Assembly: GCF_009068765.1 (NCBI RefSeq)
Contig: NZ_CP035534.1
Location: 1,550,001-1,614,000, forward strand
Length of the DNA: 64,000 nt
Direction of reading: 5' to 3'
Source: Sulfurimonas hydrogeniphila
Lineage (GTDB): Bacteria > Campylobacterota > Campylobacteria > Campylobacterales > Sulfurimonadaceae
A program made the translations under genes and the position numbers. The notes below the pieces were generated by a model, which was not told the DNA's origin, ran no database searches, and worked only from the letters and a program-made list of their open reading frames with translations. Below, one piece after another: positions 46,384 to 53,495 of this stretch. Position 1 is the stretch's first letter, and the number at the start of each line of letters is the position of its first letter.

Positions 46384-47349
46384 TTATACGTTTAGCAAAT
46401 CATGTTTCACTGCTTCAAACATCTCTGCACGCTTGGCTTTATCACTCGGCAACATATAATGTGTTTGCAGTTTTTCATCCCCAACGGCTTTCCATCTCTG
46501 CGCACTTGCAAACTTTGAGTCACCAAAAAATGTCATCGTCGGGGTTCCTACTAAAGATGCCAAATGATAGGTACCTGTAGAAGTAGAGATAAAAAGTTTA
46601 AAACTGCTGATAAGTCTTGCAAAATTTACTATGCCGTCATTTGAGAGATAAAAAACAGCATCAGTATCTTGCAGACGCTTTTGCATCTCTTCTTCCAGGC
46701 TTTTTTCATCCGGACCAAAAGTTAGTACTACACTATACCTGTTTACATGTAAGGTTTCACGAATCAGTATTTCATACTCATCCAAATTCCAGTTGGCATC
46801 CGAAGAACCGCCAAAACCTACATGAAAAGCTATAACATCTTTTGTTATATTATACTTTTGGCAAAACTTTTCATACTCCTTTTGGGCATTATCAAACTGA
46901 AGCAGTGGTTTTGGATATTGCAGTTTAATATCCGGAAAAAGAGTTTGTGTCAGTGCAAGATTGTATTCAAACTCAGCCATTTTAACTTCACTGCGTCTCT
47001 GTTTTATTCGTTTGTTATAAAAGATCTGCGCTATTTTTGTTGCGGGAGCAATTCTTGTTGGTATGCCTGCTAAAAACTGTGCAAGTGCCACTCTTGTATT
47101 TGAAAAAAGCGTGACTGATGCATCAATATCTGAATGTTTGAGCTTTTTGGCAAGTGAAAAAACAGAGCTTTTTCCATCATCTACAATAACCTCATCTATA
47201 AAGTTACATGTAAGTGCCAAAGCTTTGTTCACAGGAGCGACAAGTGCTATGATTTTATTTTTAGGATTATGCTGTTTAAGGAGATACATTGCCGGCAACG
47301 CTGTTATAAAATCGCCTAGCTTGTCTGTACGCACGACCAATATTCTCAT
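46384..47349 (-). CDS. GT9-family heptosyltransferase
   Basis: A 321-residue heptosyltransferase: MRILVVRTDKLGDFITALPAMYLL (Asp of the acceptor loop), IAFHVGFGGSSDANWNLDEY, and FISTSTGTYHLASLVGTPTMTFFG at the ADP-heptose site. Probably adds a heptose to the inner core. It is encoded alone on the minus strand between the WaaE-like gene and the glycosidase-like gene and holds two exact TTACATGTAA sites, one of which (47204) is not in the usual Leu-His-Val frame. Confidence 0.9.
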   Translation of the reverse strand: MRILVVRTDKLGDFITALPAMYLLKQHNPKNKIIALVAPVNKALALTCNFIDEVIVDDGKSSVFSLAKKLKHSDIDASVTLFSNTRVALAQFLAGIPTRIAPATKIAQIFYNKRIKQRRSEVKMAEFEYNLALTQTLFPDIKLQYPKPLLQFDNAQKEYEKFCQKYNITKDVIAFHVGFGGSSDANWNLDEYEILIRETLHVNRYSVVLTFGPDEKSLEEEMQKRLQDTDAVFYLSNDGIVNFARLISSFKLFISTSTGTYHLASLVGTPTMTFFGDSKFASAQRWKAVGDEKLQTHYMLPSDKAKRAEMFEAVKHDLLNV

Positions 47350-47438
47350 TCCGTATTATCCTAACAAAAGAATTCAAAACTAATTTTTATTTTTTTCGGA
47401 AACGATGCTTTAGCTTCGTCTTTTAGGCATATAAGCAA

Positions 47439-47468
47439 ATCAGCCCAGGTTAAAATCCAGGTTCCAAA
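47439..47468. repeat. Dispersed hairpin repeat, degenerate unit
   Basis: TCAGCCCAGGTTAAAATCCAGGTTCC has the family flanks (CAGCCC and GGTTCC) but a mismatched core, AGGTTAAAATCC. It is in the 190-base divergent gap before the glycosidase-like gene; nothing else is seen there. Confidence 0.6.
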
Positions 47469-47539
47469 AAAACTACATAATTTTTATAATCTGTCTCAGT
47501 TTTTATGTATTTTATCCTAAAAAGGATATAATCCTACTT

Positions 47540-48829
47540 ATGAAAAAACCTTTTACCTGGGATGATTATTCCGACCAACCGGCACCGCTGCAAGACAAGA
47601 GATACAAAAAGTTTATGCGTAAAAAAGAGAAATTTTCTTTGCTTTTCACATTTGTCTCTTCTTTGATTATTCTTCCCTTGAGTATTTTAATGATGCCCTT
47701 TGTCAAAAGAAAAGAGGTTAATACAGCAAACTTTTTTTCTTTAGGTGTCGACTGGCAGAGAAACACTCAAGAGACACAGGCAATGCTTGAAGAGTTGAAA
47801 GTAAAAAGCATTCTTGTCCGTTTTAAACTTTGGGAGATGGACCGACTCAATGAACTTGCAGCATTTATCAAGCAAAACAGCAATAAGCAGATTATACTTA
47901 AAATCCTGCAGGACCGTGAACATATAGAAGATTTACAACTCCTTAAAAATAATTTACATGTAATCTTTACAAGCTTGGGCACCTCTGTAACACGCTATGA
48001 AATCGGTTCAACACTCAACCGTGCAAAGTGGGGATTTTTCTCCGTACGCGAATATCTTGATTTTTATAAAGTTGCATATGATTTGAAAAAAAAGGAATTT
48101 CCCGACATTCGGCTTCTTGGCAGCGGTGTTATAGATTTTGAATTTTACTTTACTGTACACACTCTTTTTAACTTTTGCAAATGCAGATATGACGGCATTG
48201 CGGCACTTTTATATGTTGACAGACGTGGTGCTCCTGAAAATACACAGCTCGGATTTACCCTAAGCGATAAAATTGCCCTGCTGAGCACTCTGGTGTGGCT
48301 CTCTTTAAAAACAAAGCAGGAGTTACATGTAACCGAAGTGAACTGGCCTCTCTCAAATACGGCACCTTATGCACCGACAAGTGAGTATGAATGTGTCAGT
48401 GAAGCACTCTATGCTGATTATATGCTGCGCTACTATCTTTTGACTTTTGCTTCCCAGCAGGTCGATTCCGTCTCCTGGCATCAGCTCATAGCTCCCGGCT
48501 ACGGTCTGGTTGACAACAGAGAAGGGATTAAAAAAAGAGAAGCTTTTTATACTTACATGTACATGCTTCAAACACTTGAAAATGCGCAGTTTTTACGCAT
48601 GGATATTAAACGAGGCTACTACACAATGCAGGTACTTGTCAATGACAAGATACTTCAAATCCACTGGTCACTCAAAGAAACAACCCTCCAAAATCAAGAC
48701 TTTTTTGATGTTTACTCCAAAACCGGTGAAAAAATAGAAGATGAAACCTTGACTGTCGGCTCTTCTCCTTTGTATATTTTCATTACAAAAGAGGTAGGAA
48801 AACAGGTCAATGCAAGTGAGCGCATCTAA
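47540..48829 (+). CDS. Membrane-anchored glycoside-hydrolase-like (clan GH-A fold) protein
   Basis: A 429-residue protein with one membrane helix (about 33-55) and a C-terminal TIM-barrel-like domain. The segment YEIGSTLNRAKWG (153-165) sits where GH-A enzymes carry the acid/base motif (E-x-G/W-NEPN-x-x-x-W); Asn-Glu is replaced by Ser157-Thr158. The second catalytic position is kept as VTEVNWP (Glu266), like the nucleophile strand (ITEFGW). SGVIDFEFYF and LYVDRRGAPE follow the expected barrel order. It is probably an inactive or retooled glycosidase that binds glycan. It ends one base before waaF in the LPS cluster. The assignment is from motif pattern only. Confidence 0.6.
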   Translation: MKKPFTWDDYSDQPAPLQDKRYKKFMRKKEKFSLLFTFVSSLIILPLSILMMPFVKRKEVNTANFFSLGVDWQRNTQETQAMLEELKVKSILVRFKLWEMDRLNELAAFIKQNSNKQIILKILQDREHIEDLQLLKNNLHVIFTSLGTSVTRYEIGSTLNRAKWGFFSVREYLDFYKVAYDLKKKEFPDIRLLGSGVIDFEFYFTVHTLFNFCKCRYDGIAALLYVDRRGAPENTQLGFTLSDKIALLSTLVWLSLKTKQELHVTEVNWPLSNTAPYAPTSEYECVSEALYADYMLRYYLLTFASQQVDSVSWHQLIAPGYGLVDNREGIKKREAFYTYMYMLQTLENAQFLRMDIKRGYYTMQVLVNDKILQIHWSLKETTLQNQDFFDVYSKTGEKIEDETLTVGSSPLYIFITKEVGKQVNASERI

Positions 48830-48830
48830 T

Positions 48831-49805
48831 ATGAAAATTTTAATCATTTTGCCAAACTGGCTGGGTGATGCCATCATGGCAACTCCGGCCATAGAACTTT
48901 TGGCTTTAAAATATCCCAATGCACAGTTTACTTTTGTCGGCAGTTATGTCAGCATAGAAGCACTCAAACACCACCCTTTATGTGAACGTGCCATTGTTGA
49001 TGAGACAAAAAAAGCATCTTCGCGTCTTGTGGCAACCTACAGACTGGCAAAAGAGCTGGGAACTTTTCATCTGGCAGTCAGCTTTCGGGATCAAATCCAT
49101 TCTACACTGTTACTGCGTTTTACAAACACCGTCATCTGCTGTGCAAGGGCTTCGTGGCATTCAAGACTGCTTCTTTCACACACACCGAAGATCAGAACAA
49201 ACCAACACTTGGTAGAGCAGTACACACAAATTGCCATGGTCAATGTAGATGATTTTACCCAGGAAATTCCACCGCTCAAACTATATATAAAGGCAAAAAG
49301 TTTTGAAAAACCGACACTTGGTATCAATGCCGGTGCAACCTACGGCAGTGCAAAAAGATGGTACCCCGAACGTTTTGCCAAAGTTGCGGCTTATTTTAGC
49401 AAACAGTATGACATTATAATATTCGGCGGGCCCAATGAGGTCGAAATGGCACAAGAGATAGAAGATAATCTCAAAGCTTTACATGTAAACAACTATATAA
49501 ATTTAGCCGGAAAAACAAATATAGAGGAGTTGTGTGCAAATATCGGCGGCTGTTCTCTTTTTATTACCAACGACAGTGGACCTATGCATGTAGCTGCCGC
49601 GTATCAAGTACCCACAGTAGCTATCTTTGGACCGACAAGATATAAAGAGACTTCGCAGTGGAAAAATGAAAAGAGTATCATCGTACGGCATGAACTCGAT
49701 TGCAGTCCGTGTATGAAGCGGGAATGCCCACTTAAGCATCACGACTGCATGAAAGGCATTACAGCTTCTGAGGTTATAGAAGCTGTAAAACAGTCAGCAG
49801 TTTAA
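48831..49805 (+). CDS. waaF: Lipopolysaccharide heptosyltransferase II
   Basis: A 324-residue GT9 enzyme that adds the second L,D-heptose to the inner core. The start MKILIILPNWLGDAIMATPAIELL is the standard WaaF N-terminus; the donor site reads LFITNDSGPMHVAAAYQVPTVAIFGPT, and the C-terminal Cys-rich DCSPCMKRECPLKHHDCM is characteristic of WaaF. ATG 48831 directly follows the TAA of the glycosidase-like gene; a longer in-frame start at 48810 exists but adds seven atypical residues. Its stop overlaps the yfaZ stop (TTAA). Confidence 0.93.
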   Translation: MKILIILPNWLGDAIMATPAIELLALKYPNAQFTFVGSYVSIEALKHHPLCERAIVDETKKASSRLVATYRLAKELGTFHLAVSFRDQIHSTLLLRFTNTVICCARASWHSRLLLSHTPKIRTNQHLVEQYTQIAMVNVDDFTQEIPPLKLYIKAKSFEKPTLGINAGATYGSAKRWYPERFAKVAAYFSKQYDIIIFGGPNEVEMAQEIEDNLKALHVNNYINLAGKTNIEELCANIGGCSLFITNDSGPMHVAAAYQVPTVAIFGPTRYKETSQWKNEKSIIVRHELDCSPCMKRECPLKHHDCMKGITASEVIEAVKQSAV

Positions 49806-50377
49806 AATTCAAATTTAAACCCTATATATCCTGATGCATTGTATGTGAAATTTCCTCTTAGATCATCATAATCAGTTCTGATGTGCCGGTATCCAAGCAC
49901 AACATGACCATGATCGATAACCTCGGCATCACATTCCACTCTGTATTCAAAATATTTATTTGCTTTGTCAAAGCTTAAAACTTTTGGCGCATAATAAACA
50001 TCTGCGTGTAAAGCCATAGGGACGACTGTTGCCGAAGGTAAAGCATACTCAAATACAATTCCCAAAGGCAAAGCTCTGTAATCCTTTGTATAGTTCGCTT
50101 TAATACCCAAACCAACAGACAGGTCACTCTCACCCACCTCTTTTTTCATTAAAAAACTAACTTCATACAGTGCTTCATTGTTTACACGATTTGCATTATC
50201 AGCATCTAAAAATCGAACTCCCACAAACATTGTTTCCGGTTCAACATTCTCATTAAACTGTCCAACATCAAGATTTGCATTTAATTCTAAATCTTCATTG
50301 TTTATATTGATACTTGCACTGTTCATTGCAAATACAGCCACAGCCGAAACTGCCATTAAAGTGATTTTTTTTAACAT
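49802..50377 (-). CDS. YfaZ-family outer-membrane protein
   Basis: A 191-residue protein with a signal peptide (MLKKITLMAVSAVAVFAMNSAS) and alternating hydrophobic beta-strands ending in the aromatic outer-membrane signature GYIGFKFEF. It matches the YfaZ family of small predicted beta-barrels. The function is unknown. The start overlaps the end of hldE by 7 bases, so it is co-transcribed with the heptose genes hldD and hldE. Confidence 0.85.
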   Translation of the reverse strand: MLKKITLMAVSAVAVFAMNSASININNEDLELNANLDVGQFNENVEPETMFVGVRFLDADNANRVNNEALYEVSFLMKKEVGESDLSVGLGIKANYTKDYRALPLGIVFEYALPSATVVPMALHADVYYAPKVLSFDKANKYFEYRVECDAEVIDHGHVVLGYRHIRTDYDDLRGNFTYNASGYIGFKFEF

Positions 50378-51801
50378 ATTTTTCCTTGTATTTTTTCTAT
50401 TGTTTTTGTTGTACTTTTGCCATCGACAAAATCAACCAGTCGTAACTCACCAGCAAATTCCGTACCTATAACCTCTTTTCCTGCATAATCCCCTCCTTTT
50501 ACAAGCACATCCGGCTCTATCATTTTAATCAGTTCATAGGGTGTATCTGCTTCAAAAGGCACGACAAAATCGACCGCTTCAAGTGCAGCCAGCAAATAGG
50601 CTCTGTCCTCCGCAGGATTTACAGGACGGCTCGGACCTTTGAGACGAGAAACCGAGGCATCAGAATTAAGCCCGACAATCAAAACATCCCCAAAACTTTT
50701 GGCAATTTGCAAATACTTTACATGCCCTACATGCAAGATATCAAAACAGCCATTTGTAAAGACTATTTTTTTACCGCTTTTTTTGTATCTTTGCACAATG
50801 GCATCGATCTCTTCAAAATTTTTAATATGCGCATCCGAGGTACTTTTATGCAAAGAAGCCTCATAATCTTCTATCTCATCAATGGTTACTGTAGCCGAGC
50901 CTATTTTGCCAACCACGACACCTGCTGCAAGATTTGCAAATGCTGCTGTCTCTTCAAGACTTTTGCCGACACTTAAAGCAAATGCAATAGAGGCTATCAC
51001 CGTATCACCCGCACCTGTTACATCAAATACTTCTTTGGCAACGGTAGGAAAAATTTTTACTTCCTCTTCATATGTTGCTATTCCCTCTTCTGAAAGTGTT
51101 ATCAAAGAAACATCCAAATCACACTCATTTTTCAGTTTCAAGAGTGCTTTTTTTAAAGATGCTTCATCATTTATATCAATACCTGTTGCCAAAACCGCTT
51201 CTTTTTTATTTGGTGTCAGCAGATAAGCTCCACGATATTTTGAAAAATCTTTTCCTTTTGGATCAACCAAGACTTTTACATTATGTTTTTTTGCAAGTTT
51301 GATGATGCCCTGTGAAAGTTCCTGTGTCAACACACCTTTGCCGTAGTCGGACAAAATCACTGCATCATAAGTATCAATACTTTTTGCAAGGGAATCTAAA
51401 ATCTTTTGTACACTTCTTGGAAGTATGTCATTTTTACTCTCTTTGTCATATCTGAGAATTTGTTGGGAAACGGCAATAACACGACTCTTTTTTGATGTTT
51501 TTCTGTTCTTCTCTATAATTAAATTTTGCGTATTGACATTAATAGCATGCAACATTTTCACAAGTTCTTTACCATTGTCATCATCACCCATCACACTGCT
51601 GACACTGACATTTGCACCCAAAGCTTTTAGATTGTTAACCACATTTCCCGCACCGCCTAAAACTGTCGTTTCTTTATTGATATCCACAACCTGCACAGGT
51701 GCTTCAGGAGAGATTCGTTCACAACTCCCCCAAAGGTAGTGGTCAATCATCAAATCGCCCAGAACCAAAATGTTTGGTTTTGCCTCTTTAAATACCTGCA
51801 T
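50371..51801 (-). CDS. hldE: Bifunctional heptose-7-phosphate kinase / heptose-1-phosphate adenylyltransferase
   Basis: A 476-residue fusion that catalyses two steps of ADP-heptose synthesis. The N-terminal ribokinase-like domain (1-320) has VLGGAGNVVNNLKALGA and DVTGAGDTVIASIAF with the catalytic Asp. The C-terminal cytidylyltransferase-like domain (about 340-476) has VFTNGCFDILHVGHVKYL (HxGH) and RLKGPSRPVNP. It starts immediately after the hldD stop (no gap) and overlaps the yfaZ-like gene. Confidence 0.96.
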   Translation of the reverse strand: MQVFKEAKPNILVLGDLMIDHYLWGSCERISPEAPVQVVDINKETTVLGGAGNVVNNLKALGANVSVSSVMGDDDNGKELVKMLHAINVNTQNLIIEKNRKTSKKSRVIAVSQQILRYDKESKNDILPRSVQKILDSLAKSIDTYDAVILSDYGKGVLTQELSQGIIKLAKKHNVKVLVDPKGKDFSKYRGAYLLTPNKKEAVLATGIDINDEASLKKALLKLKNECDLDVSLITLSEEGIATYEEEVKIFPTVAKEVFDVTGAGDTVIASIAFALSVGKSLEETAAFANLAAGVVVGKIGSATVTIDEIEDYEASLHKSTSDAHIKNFEEIDAIVQRYKKSGKKIVFTNGCFDILHVGHVKYLQIAKSFGDVLIVGLNSDASVSRLKGPSRPVNPAEDRAYLLAALEAVDFVVPFEADTPYELIKMIEPDVLVKGGDYAGKEVIGTEFAGELRLVDFVDGKSTTKTIEKIQGKIC

Positions 51802-52809
51802 CTATTTTACTTCTGTCTCATATATACGTTTAATTTCCGGCACATAAGCTTTTATGCCCTCTTCCATCTCATAAGCCGGTGTATAGCCCAAAGCCTCTTT
51901 CGTTGTTGCTATATCTGCTTCTGTATGAAACTGGTACGAACCGATATACGGGTTTGGAATATATTCGCATTCCAAAGAGGTACCCAGCTCTTTTTGCAAA
52001 ATATCAACAATATCCTGAAAACTTCTCGCCTTTCCTGTTCCGACATTGTATATACCGCTTGTATTTGGCTGCATTGCTTTTATATTGGCCTGTATAATAT
52101 CTTCTATATAGATAAAATCTCGAAGAATTTTATCGCTGCCTTCAAAAAGACGGGGATTTTTTCCTGCAAGTATCTGATGTCCAAACTGCAACACCATTGA
52201 AGCCGTTGTGTTTTTAAAATATTCACGCGCACCGTACACATTAAAATAACGAAGCCCTACTATATTGATATCGCACTCTTTCATATACTCGCGGCTTAAA
52301 TGATCCATAGAGAGTTTTGAAAAACCGTACACATTGTTTGGTGCCTCTCGCCCAACTCGCTGCGGAGACTCAGCATTTCCGTATGTTGCGGCAGAAGATG
52401 CATATATCATACTGGCATTATGTGCCACAGCCAGGTCAAGCAGATCTTTATAGGCATTGACATTTGTTTTTATCATCAAATCCTGTTCCTGTGCCGTTGT
52501 ATCAGAAATGGCCGCTTCATGGAAAATATAATCAAAGTCATAATTTACTTCCAAGTCAAGCAGTAAATCTTTATCGTTAATATCACCGCTGATAATTTCA
52601 CCGTTAAAGCCTATGAGATTTTTAAAATGTCCGAAACTTTTTAAATTTCCGTTACTCAGTGTCTCTGTACTTCGAAAACTGTCAAGTACCACAATTTTGG
52701 CATCCGGATGGTTTTCTTGAAAATAAAATGCTAAATTTGAACCGATAAATCCCGCACCGCCTGTAATAAGTATTGTTTTGTCTTTTAAGTCATCTTCTAT
52801 GTATCGCAT
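51802..52809 (-). CDS. hldD: ADP-L-glycero-D-manno-heptose 6-epimerase
   Basis: A 335-residue short-chain dehydrogenase-type epimerase: N-terminal ILITGGAGFIGSNLAFYF (NAD(P) fold), ASSAATYGNAES, and the catalytic Tyr-x3-Lys in VYGFSKLSMDH. It produces the L,D-heptose used by the heptosyltransferases of this cluster. It is the first gene of the hldD-hldE-yfaZ operon, divergent from the cytochrome gene. Confidence 0.96.
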   Translation of the reverse strand: MRYIEDDLKDKTILITGGAGFIGSNLAFYFQENHPDAKIVVLDSFRSTETLSNGNLKSFGHFKNLIGFNGEIISGDINDKDLLLDLEVNYDFDYIFHEAAISDTTAQEQDLMIKTNVNAYKDLLDLAVAHNASMIYASSAATYGNAESPQRVGREAPNNVYGFSKLSMDHLSREYMKECDINIVGLRYFNVYGAREYFKNTTASMVLQFGHQILAGKNPRLFEGSDKILRDFIYIEDIIQANIKAMQPNTSGIYNVGTGKARSFQDIVDILQKELGTSLECEYIPNPYIGSYQFHTEADIATTKEALGYTPAYEMEEGIKAYVPEIKRIYETEVK

Positions 52810-52885
52810 CTTCCCATCCGTCTAAATAAATTTTAATAAAATGATACCTTTTAATTCATTAACAAGTATTTAAGACTTTACCCAT

Positions 52886-52891
52886 TATAAT
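52886..52891 (+). promoter_or_regulatory. Predicted -10 box of the cytochrome c gene
   Basis: TATAAT 30 bases before the ATG, followed by a strong AAGGAA ribosome binding site at 52911-52916. There is no clear -35 box, as is common in this class. Confidence 0.55.
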
Positions 52892-52921
52892 ATAAATTGA
52901 ATTCGAAATTAAGGAAACAAA

Positions 52922-53209
52922 ATGAAAAAAATCGTAATCGCTTCAATCGCTACATTAGCATTAGTTACAGCTGCATCTGCTGCAGTAAACGGGAAAGCTT
53001 GTGCTGCATGTCATGGTGCTAACTGGGAAAAGAAAGCAATGGGTAAATCTAAAGTTGTTGCTAACATGACTCACGCTGAAATTGCTGAGGCTCTTAAAGG
53101 GTATAAAGCTGGAACTTTCGGCGGACCAATGAAAGGTATCATGAAAGGGCAGGTTGCTCGTTATTCTGACGCTGATTTAGAAGCTTTTGCTCAAACAATC
53201 GGTAAATAG
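52922..53209 (+). CDS. Cytochrome c553-type periplasmic cytochrome
   Basis: A 95-residue class I cytochrome c. A signal peptide ends near residue 20 (ALVTAASAA); the haem motif is C27-A-A-C-H31 in KACAACHG. Candidate axial methionines occur in GGPMKGIMKGQ. It is an electron carrier to the cbb3 oxidase in this class, which fits the ccoS and ccoI genes on the other side. The gene uses more even, GC-richer codons (GCT, AAA-rich), suggesting high expression, and ends at a terminator. Confidence 0.93.
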   Translation: MKKIVIASIATLALVTAASAAVNGKACAACHGANWEKKAMGKSKVVANMTHAEIAEALKGYKAGTFGGPMKGIMKGQVARYSDADLEAFAQTIGK

Positions 53210-53217
53210 TATTTTTA

Positions 53218-53239
53218 GAGTTACCTTTTTAGGTAACTC
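53218..53239. terminator. Bidirectional terminator between cytochrome c and ccoS
   Basis: Perfect 8-bp stem GAGTTACC / GGTAACTC with loop TTTTTA, in the 40-base convergent gap. Short T runs lie on both sides. Confidence 0.7.
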
Positions 53240-53249
53240 ATTCTTACCG

Positions 53250-53492
53250 TCATTCAGGTCTGTAATCTTTCTTTCGCAGACTTTCTTTCTTTTTATCTTT
53301 TAACTCTTTTACTCTTTGCTCTTTTTCATAAGCATCATTTAAATCATCTGTTCCGTCAAATTTTACCGCATTTAAAAAATGTTCCGAATCATCAAACTGC
53401 CCTTTCTTTATCGCCCATATCAAAGCCACAACAGCTATGCTTCCTAAAAAAATAGACACTCCAAGCATCATACCTATTACCCAACTGCTCAT
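53250..53492 (-). CDS. ccoS: Cbb3-type cytochrome oxidase assembly protein CcoS
   Basis: An 80-residue protein with one N-terminal membrane helix (VIGMMLGVSIFLGSIAVVAL), then the CcoS motif WAIKKGQFDDSE and a charged tail. CcoS is needed for cofactor insertion into the cbb3 oxidase. It begins 3 bases after the ccoI stop, the conserved ccoI-ccoS pair. Confidence 0.92.
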   Translation of the reverse strand: MSSWVIGMMLGVSIFLGSIAVVALIWAIKKGQFDDSEHFLNAVKFDGTDDLNDAYEKEQRVKELKDKKKESLRKKDYRPE

Positions 53493-53495
53493 ACT

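Larger units (their letters stand above)
44505..49488. repeat. Cluster of TTACATGTAA palindromes in the LPS genes
   Basis: Six exact copies of the 10-base palindrome lie at 44505, 46743, 47204, 47954, 48323 and 49479, with further eight-base cores (TACATGTA) at 43634 and 48554. Elsewhere in the window exact copies are at 13673, 26331 and 37984. All are inside coding sequences, usually reading Leu-His-Val. Confidence 0.75.

Noticed and set aside
48810-48830. Longer start for waaF
   Set aside because: The seven extra residues overlap the upstream gene, lack a better ribosome binding site, and do not fit the family N-terminus.
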